This document shows, piece after piece, positions 39,970-47,461 of a DNA stretch of 64,000 nucleotides. Location of the stretch: positions 1 to 64,000 of the forward strand of contig JAENYN010000019.1 in NCBI GenBank assembly GCA_016841765.1, given 5' to 3'. This DNA is from Guptibacillus hwajinpoensis. GTDB lineage: Bacteria > Bacillota > Bacilli > Bacillales > Bacillaceae_O. Numbering within the stretch: the first letter of the stretch is position 1; the number at the start of each line of letters is the position of its first letter. The notes under the pieces were generated by a model. The model made no database searches. It was not told the origin of the DNA and worked only from the letters and a program-made list of their open reading frames with translations. Made by a program: the position numbers and the translations under genes.

Positions 39970-41016
39970 ATGTATAAAAACGTCGAAGTTTCCAGTAACT
40001 TAATAGGAAAAGAGTTGGGGGAAGATATTTTTCTCGAGAACGGCTCTTTATTGCTGGGCAAAGGAGTCAAGCTTACTCAGCTCCATATTGAAATGTTGAA
40101 AAAGAGAGCCGGCAAGCAAGTGATTAAAGTGGGATTCTTTGACTCACAGGAAATCCAGAAGTTTAAGCTACTGTACCAGGAAAGCATGGGAAATATCAAA
40201 CGTAAATTTCAGGGGATTGCGCAAGGGGAAATTCCGCCGATCCATGAAATGAAGCAAAGCTATATGCCATTGATTAAGCAGCTGTTAAAAACTGAGCATA
40301 CACAGCCGCTTTTTTCGCTGATTGAGCAATCGGACCATTATACATATAAGCATTCGCTGAACGTCGGCATCATCGCCTCGATCATCGGAAAGGTTTTGCA
40401 GCTTCCGATCCCTTCGCTGGCGCTTCTCGTTGAAATGGGCATCCATCACGATCTTGGAAAGCTTGCCCTGCCAGGCATCGTCAGTAAGGAAGGTTCACTT
40501 TCAAAGTATGAGTGGGAGGAAATGAAGAAGCATACGGTTGAAGGATTTGATCTGCTCAGCAGGATGGGGGAAAAGCGGAGAGAAGTGCTGTATAGCGCCC
40601 TTTTGCACCATGAACGGCTGGATGGAAGCGGGTATCCGGGCGAAGTGAAAGGGGACAAAATTCCGTTCCTCGTCCAAATTGTCTCGGTTGCCGATGTCTA
40701 TGATGCCATTACGACCGAACGGCAGTACCAGCGGAAATCTACTCCTCTCAAGGCCATGCAGGAAATAATGGCAGATACTTATGAGGGCAAGCTGAATCCC
40801 GCTGTAACTGTGCCGTTTGCCCGTTACATTATGCGCCAATATTTGAGAAAAACAGTGAATCTGTCGGATGGCAGAAGAGGTGAAGTCATTTTTATCAATG
40901 ACCATGAACCGCATCAGCCGCTTGTGCTGCTGGAGAACGGGTCTGTTATTGATTTACGAAAAAATCATCATGTCACAATATTGGCTGAAGATACACAGCA
41001 TTTACTGTCATCATGA
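39970..41016 (+). CDS. HD-GYP domain protein (putative c-di-GMP phosphodiesterase)
   Basis: MGIHHDLGKLALP; LLHHERLDGSGYPGEVKGDKIPFLVQIVSVADVYDAITTER. Confidence 0.9.
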   Translation: MYKNVEVSSNLIGKELGEDIFLENGSLLLGKGVKLTQLHIEMLKKRAGKQVIKVGFFDSQEIQKFKLLYQESMGNIKRKFQGIAQGEIPPIHEMKQSYMPLIKQLLKTEHTQPLFSLIEQSDHYTYKHSLNVGIIASIIGKVLQLPIPSLALLVEMGIHHDLGKLALPGIVSKEGSLSKYEWEEMKKHTVEGFDLLSRMGEKRREVLYSALLHHERLDGSGYPGEVKGDKIPFLVQIVSVADVYDAITTERQYQRKSTPLKAMQEIMADTYEGKLNPAVTVPFARYIMRQYLRKTVNLSDGRRGEVIFINDHEPHQPLVLLENGSVIDLRKNHHVTILAEDTQHLLSS

Positions 41017-41215
41017 TATGCCGTGCGGCCAGAAAAACCCTCATTGTCTCCGCCAGAGCAGAAAAAACGGTTTTCAACAGGTTCAATGCGGACCATCGCA
41101 ACGGAACCGGCTGTTGGAAAATCGACTGCCAGTGAAATTCTGCTTTACCGGTGAAGTGAATTTATCCGATTATTCATTAAAAAATGGCCGGCTCCTGGTG
41201 CCGTGCCCTTTTTCC

Positions 41216-41557
41216 TTATTGTTCAGGTGACTCTTCCGCTTTACCTTCTTCATTTTTATCGTCATTTTCTTTTGACCCCGGTTCAACATCAAGGTCGACT
41301 TCGTCTTCATCAAAGTTTTCTTTATTTTTTTCTTCCACTGGTTCATTGGAATCGGGTCCTTCGCTGCCTTCATTGTCTGCATCTCCGTCTCCGATTGCCG
41401 TTTATTCCACGTCTTCATCCGCCGAATTATCTTCATTCATTTGTTCTTCTTCCGGTTCATCCGCCGGTTCCTCAGCATCGTCCGTACATCCGGTCAGGAG
41501 GATGCTGCCACCGAGTGACAGTGCCATAAAGAGTTTTTTGTATCCATATGACTCCAC
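41216..41557 (-). pseudogene. Acidic lipoprotein with in-frame ochre stop
   Basis: GTG start: MESYGYKKLFMALSLGGSILLTGCTDDAEEPADEPEEEQMNEDNSADEDVE*TAIGDGDADNEGSEGPDSNEPVEEKNKENFDEDEVDLDVEPGSKENDDKNEEGKAEESPEQ*. Confidence 0.6.
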
Positions 41558-41625
41558 CTTTATTTATCTTTTATTCCCTGAGATTTTTCTGGTGAACAGA
41601 TATATTTAAGTGAAATAACGGATGG

Positions 41626-41796
41626 TTATTCGTCTTTTTTTTCATTTTTATCGTGCAGTTTTTCATTCGGTCCATTTTCGTCTTTTTCCGCATCGTTAAT
41701 CGGTTCATCATCAGGCATATCGATATTATCGGAACAGCCTGTTAAGGCAAGGCCGAAACTGAGGGGTAAAATAATCAAGTATTTTTTCAATTTCAT
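41626..41796 (-). CDS. Small lipoprotein (56 aa), paralogous to the neighbouring gene; absent from the supplied ORF list
   Basis: MKLKKYLIILPLSFGLALTGCSDNIDMPDDEPINDAEKDENGPNEKLHDKNEKKDE; lipobox LTGC. Confidence 0.7.
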   Translation of the reverse strand: MKLKKYLIILPLSFGLALTGCSDNIDMPDDEPINDAEKDENGPNEKLHDKNEKKDE

Positions 41797-42081
41797 GCTG
41801 TCCTCTCCCTGTTATGAGGCTTATCATCAGTATTCCCTGCACTATTTCAATAAAACTTTTTTAGAAGTATCAGTAGAAAAGGTTGTCATTCCCTGCCGAT
41901 GGACACCCGTCACGATTGGGGGCATGCCAATGACTGACACATTGCTATCATTCTGACTTAATTAAGGATCATACTCACGGCAGACTAGCAGAAAAGTAAA
42001 TAAGTGAGTGGACGTTTAGCCTGTTTCCGTTCAGTGTATAGAAATATGATAGGCTGAATTTTTCGGAAAGGGTGAACATGG

Positions 42082-43410
42082 ATGCTGGATGCGATGCTGA
42101 AAAAGATGCTTGAGCACACGAGTGATGAAGTCATTGAAAAGATGACGACCGACAATTATCACGAGAGCCTGCTTGAATTATGGACAACTTCGCAAAAGTT
42201 TGGAATCGCCCCGATGCTGGAAGCGACTATTAGGGCAAACAAAGGAAAATCGATTCACCGCCCGCTTGGCAGCCCGATCAACCATTCCCACTGGGACTAC
42301 CTTTACTTGAACTCTGTTCAGCTCCATCAGATGCCGACAACTGAAGATGTAGACATTGATACGGAAGTTACGATTGGCCCGCGCGCGAAACGGCCGCTGA
42401 AGCTCAAAATGCCGATCATGATTACGGCAATGAGCTACGGCGGTTCCTTGAGCCCGCAGGCAAAGGTGGCGCTCGCAAAAGGGGCCTCACTTGCCGGGAC
42501 AGCGACAAATACGGGTGAGTCTTCGCTTCCTGAAGAGGAAAGGCAGGCGGCGGACTTGCTCATTGGCCAGGTGAGCAGGGACAGGCTCATGACAGAAGAG
42601 GACCTTGCCAGGCTCGATGCGATTGAACTGCGGTTTGGCCAGGGGGCTCACGGCGGAAATGTGCCCGAGTTGAAAAAAGCGAAGTCGATCGATGAAAACC
42701 TGCGTGAAACGTGGCGGCTTGAAAAAGGCGAGGACATGCAGTACCACTCCCGGCTGGAAGGTGTAAACAGCGCCGATGATGCAGTGGACTTCATCAACAG
42801 GCATAAGGAGAATTACGATGTCCCTGTAGGGGTGAAAATCGCTGCGACACATAACATCGAAAAAGAACTTGAAGTCATCACACGTACGGAAGCGGATTTC
42901 ATCGTGATCGATGGAGCGGAAGGAGGCACCGGCCATGCGCCGGCAATGCTGCAGGATACGGTGGGGATGCCGACCATTTACGGCATCAGCAGGGCAGCCC
43001 GTTACCTTGAGAAAAAAGGGCTGCGCGATAAATACCAAATCATTGCGGCAGGCGGCATGAAAGGGCCGGCCGTCTTCTCAAAAGCCCTGGCGCTTGGTGC
43101 GGATGCCGTTTATATCGGTTCAATCGCCCTTATGGCCATGGCGAAAACACAGGTCGAAAAGCCGTTGCCGTTTTACAACCCGCCGCAGCTGGTCATCAGC
43201 GGCGGCCATATGGCGGATGAACTCGATATCGACCAGAGTGCCCTGAATTTATCGAAATTCTTGAAATCCTGCCTGGAGGACATGAAAAAACCGGTATACG
43301 GACTCGGCAAAACGAAGCTTACAGAGATTACGAGGGATGATCTTGTATCGGTTGATCCGGAGCTGGCGCGAGTGCTCGGCGTCGGTTATGTCGGAGAGGC
43401 GAATGGTTGA
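42082..43410 (+). CDS. FMN-binding glutamate synthase family protein
   Basis: PIMITAMSYGGSLSPQAKVALAKGASLAGTATNTGESSLPEEER; DGAEGGTGHAPAM; AAGGMKGPAVFSKALALGADAVYIGS. Confidence 0.92.
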   Translation: MLDAMLKKMLEHTSDEVIEKMTTDNYHESLLELWTTSQKFGIAPMLEATIRANKGKSIHRPLGSPINHSHWDYLYLNSVQLHQMPTTEDVDIDTEVTIGPRAKRPLKLKMPIMITAMSYGGSLSPQAKVALAKGASLAGTATNTGESSLPEEERQAADLLIGQVSRDRLMTEEDLARLDAIELRFGQGAHGGNVPELKKAKSIDENLRETWRLEKGEDMQYHSRLEGVNSADDAVDFINRHKENYDVPVGVKIAATHNIEKELEVITRTEADFIVIDGAEGGTGHAPAMLQDTVGMPTIYGISRAARYLEKKGLRDKYQIIAAGGMKGPAVFSKALALGADAVYIGSIALMAMAKTQVEKPLPFYNPPQLVISGGHMADELDIDQSALNLSKFLKSCLEDMKKPVYGLGKTKLTEITRDDLVSVDPELARVLGVGYVGEANG

Positions 43411-43551
43411 ATATCCTAAACGGTAAGACCATGCTCAACCGGGCATGGTCTTCTTCATTGAATTTTCACAAAATTTAAAGCCTTTTTCAGTTTATGCCTG
43501 TGTGAGGAAGGGAAGCCGGACAGTGAGTATGTCTAAAGGAGGGAAATAGCA

Positions 43552-43782
43552 ATGCCAACTGACCGCAAAACGTGGAAACCGTATGTAAACGCCGAAGATC
43601 CGTGCCCGCCAAGGAAGGAAAAGACATATGAAACTCCGCCGCATCTGTACATGGGCGTTCAGGAGCCTGGCCTTGAACAGTTTTCCATAGAGGAAGCGCT
43701 CCAAAAAGGGACATTGTGGCCTGCCCTTTACAGTGATTATACCAGCCCTTTTGAAAAAGCGGATGGAAAGGAGAAAAAGTGA
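43552..43782 (+). CDS. cotJA: Spore coat protein CotJA
   Basis: CotJA-like proline-rich 76 aa, first gene of the cotJABC arrangement. Confidence 0.85.
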   Translation: MPTDRKTWKPYVNAEDPCPPRKEKTYETPPHLYMGVQEPGLEQFSIEEALQKGTLWPALYSDYTSPFEKADGKEKK

Positions 43783-44045
43783 TGCATAAGGAGCTTTCGA
43801 AAGACTTTAAAGACAACCTGAAAAAACTGCAGGCGATCCACTTTGCGATGATGGAGCTCACCCTTTATTTGGACACACACCCGGATGACAAAGAAGCGAT
43901 TAAGCAATATAACGAACTTGCCGAGAAACGGAATGATGCCAAAGCAGCCGTTGAAGAAGAATACGGGCCGCTTTCTTTTACTGAAAAAAACAGCAAGGAA
44001 ACGATCTGGCAGTGGAGCACAGGCCCGTGGCCCTGGCAGCTCTAA
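43779..44045 (+). CDS. cotJB: Spore coat protein CotJB
   Basis: LQAIHFAMMELTLYLDTHPDDKEAIKQYNE; overlaps cotJA by 4 nt. Confidence 0.88.
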   Translation: MMHKELSKDFKDNLKKLQAIHFAMMELTLYLDTHPDDKEAIKQYNELAEKRNDAKAAVEEEYGPLSFTEKNSKETIWQWSTGPWPWQL

Positions 44046-44179
44046 AAAGGATTACTGCCGACACGCGGCCCCCGTTGTGTGGGCAGTAATGCCAGAGGGT
44101 CTCATTTTGTTCCAGAGTCAAAGCGTTCTTCCTGTTTAATGTCCGATTGTGCAAACCAACCCAATAAGGAGGCTTCTTC

Positions 44180-44749
44180 ATGTGGACATATGAAAAAAAG
44201 CTGCAATACCCGGTTAAAGTGAGCCAGTGCAACCCGAAACTGGCAAAGTACTTAATAGAGCAATACGGCGGTGCTGACGGAGAACTTGCGGCCGCTCTTC
44301 GCTACTTAAATCAGCGTTATTCGATTCCGGATAAAGTGGTCGGCCTGTTGACAGATATCGGAACGGAAGAGTTTGCACACCTTGAGATGATTGCTGCGAT
44401 GGTGCAGAAGCTCACTAAGGACGCAACACCGGAACAAATCAAAGAAGCAGGTCTTGAAGGCCATTATACGAATCACGGAATCTCCCTTTTCTACCATAAC
44501 ACCGGCGGACAGCCATTCACTGCAACATATATCCAATCAAAGGGCGACCCGATCGCCGATTTGTATGAGGATATTGCTGCTGAGGAAAAAGCGAGAGCTA
44601 CATACCAGTGGCTTATCAATCTCTCTGATGACCCAGACATCAACGACAGCCTGAAATTCTTGCGCGAACGTGAAATTGTCCACTCCCAGCGCTTCCGCGA
44701 AGCCGTTGAAATCCTCAAAGATGAACGCGACCGGAAAAAAGTATTTTAA
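44180..44749 (+). CDS. cotJC: Spore coat protein CotJC, manganese catalase family
   Basis: MWTYEKKLQYPVKVSQCNPKLAKYLIEQYGGADGELAAALRYLNQRYSIPDKVVGLLTDIGTEEFAHLEM. Confidence 0.93.
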   Translation: MWTYEKKLQYPVKVSQCNPKLAKYLIEQYGGADGELAAALRYLNQRYSIPDKVVGLLTDIGTEEFAHLEMIAAMVQKLTKDATPEQIKEAGLEGHYTNHGISLFYHNTGGQPFTATYIQSKGDPIADLYEDIAAEEKARATYQWLINLSDDPDINDSLKFLREREIVHSQRFREAVEILKDERDRKKVF

Positions 44750-44935
44750 TAGGTGCCTGTCACCTTTCCCCTCTGCACAACCTGCAGAGGGGTTTTTGCA
44801 TTTTTGAACATTGTTTAAAAAATGGACACATTTTTTACCATATCGGCAGTGGAAAACGTTTATAATAGAAATAGTATAAAAGGGATCTGTCACTTACTTT
44901 TTTATAGATGACTTCATTTTTTGGGGGGGAACATT

Positions 44936-45628
44936 ATGAAGACACCTTTACTTCAAAGACTGACTCCTGCTGACCGTGAATTGATTATTGCAAACTCCAC
45001 CCTCGTTCCGATCAAAAAAGGATCATTTGTTTTTATGGAAGGCGATAAAGCGGAAAAAATCTTTTTTATAAAAGAAGGGACGTTCCGTGTCCATAAACAG
45101 ATCGATGATGGCAAAGAGGTCACTGTTTTTCTGAGAGGGGCAGATGACGGATTCGGAGAAATCGGCCCATTCAGCGGACCTACGTATTCCTGTTCGGCGC
45201 ATGCGGAAACAAATGGCGAGGTATATTGCATCGACGAAGATAAAATTGAGAGCATCCTGACAAACAACGGAGCCATAACCCTTGAATTCCTGCGCTGGGC
45301 TGCCGAAAGCCTGGAAACAAGCGGTTCCAAGCTGAAGGACTATATGATGCACCAGACCCAGGGAGCGGTGGCATCTGTCCTGATCCGCCTGACAAACATG
45401 TACGGCAAAGAAACGGAAGACGGCATCGTCATCGATGAACCGATCACAAATTACGACATCGCCTCCCATATCGGCAGCAGCCGCGAAACGGTCAACCGCT
45501 TCATTAACGGGTGGCGCCAGGAAGGCATCATTGAAGTGGACCGCAAAATCATTACAATCAAAGATATGGATTACTTCCGCGACATGCTGAAATGCGACAA
45601 ATGCGGCGTCCAAAACTGCGTCATCTAG
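44936..45628 (+). CDS. fnr: Crp/Fnr family regulator, Bacillus-type Fnr with C-terminal Cys cluster (copy 1)
   Basis: Cyclic-nucleotide-like domain, HTH IGSSRETVNRFINGWRQEG, C-terminus CDKCGVQNCVI. Confidence 0.88.
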   Translation: MKTPLLQRLTPADRELIIANSTLVPIKKGSFVFMEGDKAEKIFFIKEGTFRVHKQIDDGKEVTVFLRGADDGFGEIGPFSGPTYSCSAHAETNGEVYCIDEDKIESILTNNGAITLEFLRWAAESLETSGSKLKDYMMHQTQGAVASVLIRLTNMYGKETEDGIVIDEPITNYDIASHIGSSRETVNRFINGWRQEGIIEVDRKIITIKDMDYFRDMLKCDKCGVQNCVI

Positions 45629-45834
45629 GAAACTGGATGATGCTTTTTTGTGTTTTGGCCGCATGGGCGGATTGTGTCCCAAATGATAGTGCCAGCCCAC
45701 ATTACCGAAACGGTTTCACAAACCCCTTTTTATTTATTGAGCTTTTCACCGTAAAAGATTATGATATTGTTGAAAACGCTTACGCATAAAGGGAGCCGGA
45801 TTTGCTTGATAACGAAGTGGGGGGGAGAAGCCGA

Positions 45835-46530
45835 ATGGCAAGGATGCCTTTACTGAAAAGATTGGAAGCACATGACAGGGAATTTATACTTAGCCAATGC
45901 ACGCCATTTTTTGCGGCCCGCGGGACATTTATTTTTACAGAAAACGAAGTTGCCAAAAAAATCTTTTTTATCCAGAAGGGAAAGGTCCGGGTCCATAAGC
46001 AAATCGATGACGGCCGGGAGATCACCATTTTCATCAGGCAGGCTGATGATGCATGTGGAGAAATCGGCATCTTCAGCGGCAATACGTATTCCTGTTCGGC
46101 GCGGGCGGAAGAAGATTGCCAGATTTATTTCATGGATAAAGCGCATATGGAAGGTTTGCTTGTCAATAACGGGGCGATTGCGCTCGAGTTCATCCGCTGG
46201 GCTGCCGAAAGCCTCGAGGCAAGCAGTTCCAAGCTCAAAGATTATTTGATGTATCAATCCGGCGGCGCGCTTGCTTCCATTTTGGTCAGGCTCGTCAACA
46301 TGTATGGTGAAAAAGTTGAGGGCGGCTACATGATCGAGAATGTGCCGACAAACTATGAACTTGCCCTGCACATCGGAAGCACAAGAGAGACGGTGAACAG
46401 ATTCCTGAATATATGGAAAAGCCAGGGGATCGTAACAGCGGAGCATAAATCGATTATGATTCATGATATGGAGTACTTAAAAGGGCTGCTCGGTTGCAAT
46501 GAGTGCGGCGTGCAAAACTGCGTCATCTAG
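45835..46530 (+). CDS. Crp/Fnr family regulator, Bacillus-type Fnr (copy 2, tandem paralogue)
   Basis: HTH IGSTRETVNRFLNIWKSQG, C-terminus CNECGVQNCVI. Confidence 0.88.
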   Translation: MARMPLLKRLEAHDREFILSQCTPFFAARGTFIFTENEVAKKIFFIQKGKVRVHKQIDDGREITIFIRQADDACGEIGIFSGNTYSCSARAEEDCQIYFMDKAHMEGLLVNNGAIALEFIRWAAESLEASSSKLKDYLMYQSGGALASILVRLVNMYGEKVEGGYMIENVPTNYELALHIGSTRETVNRFLNIWKSQGIVTAEHKSIMIHDMEYLKGLLGCNECGVQNCVI

Positions 46531-46688
46531 GAAACTGGATGGCGTTTTTTTTATGGACTTTGATTGACAATTTCACCTGCAAACGCGTCCATTATGTTGT
46601 TTTCGTGCTCTGATGTACCAATCCGGGTCTTGAATGAGTTTAATTAATTGATTACATGGTCCGGCCACATGTTAACTATTCAAAATGG

Positions 46689-46770
46689 GGCGTTTTTCTT
46701 ATTGTTCGGTGATTTTTCTTTTAAAAAGGACAATTTTTCTTTTAGTTTGGCATTTTATCTTTTTCTGCCG
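46689..46770 (+). repeat. Family B ~20-21-bp degenerate tandem repeat (GGcaatTTTTCTTTT), 4 units
   Basis: GGCGTTTTTCTT / GGTGATTTTTCTTTT / GGACAATTTTTCTTTT / GGCATTTTATCTTTTT spaced 19-21 bp. Confidence 0.6.
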
Positions 46771-46957
46771 GAAACGGTAGTGTGTCGCGAAACCTATACA
46801 TCAGTTTCCGGTGATCTGGCTGCACTTTTAGCAACATACCCGTAGGTCAAGCCACATTGAAAAGACTTTTGGACATAACTAAATAAGTCGTGCTTAGAGA
46901 CGAACAATATCTATTCAACGTATACTGTTTACTAATAATCAGTAAAGATAAAAAAAC

Positions 46958-47095
46958 AAGTTCGTTCCATTCCGCTGCAGACACTCGCTTTCCACGGGGA
47001 GGAAGCTGAGCCTCCTCGGCTGCGCCTGCGGGGTCTCAGCCTTTCCTCTATTTCCCGTTGGAGTCGAGTGTCTTCCGCTCCATTCCACTGTTTTT
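46958..47095 (-). repeat. Bacillaceae imperfect-palindrome repeat, copy 4
   Basis: ttccgctgcagacactcgctttccacggggaggaagctgagcctcctcggctgcgcctgcggggtctcagc...cccgttggagtcgagtgtcttccgctcc. Confidence 0.75.
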
Positions 47096-47238
47096 AAAAA
47101 TAGGATGCAAAATAAAGGACCCGAACAGTCAGGCGAAAGATCCATTGAAATCTTACGCCTGACCATTCGGGTTTATCTTAACTGACACAAAAGATGTGAC
47201 CCTTCACACACCAATTGTTCACAAATTATCCGCGATTA

Positions 47239-47281
47239 TGTGATGCTTGTCACAAAACGGCCGTTCACTGCACGATAGAAT
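47239..47281 (+). promoter_or_regulatory. Putative class II Fnr-dependent promoter upstream of nirB
   Basis: TGTGATGCTTGTCACA at 47239-47254 (perfect TGTGA-N6-TCACA); TAGAAT -10 at 47276-47281. Confidence 0.72.
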
Positions 47282-47461
47282 AACAACATAGAAAAGGTAA
47301 AAACATATAAAGTGAAGTGCAATTATGTGAAATGATGAACAATCAAACAGCCTGCAAGGAACGATGAACAGACTCCCCCCTTCTCATGCGGGGGATGGAG
47401 CCGTCGGCAAGCATTTGTGAAATGATGAACAATATAAAGAACTTTAATGGAGGTTTTCCAT

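Noticed and set aside
41184-41609. Plus-strand Ser-rich ORFs (141 and 108 aa)
   Set aside because: Antisense shadows of the acidic lipoprotein gene on the minus strand.
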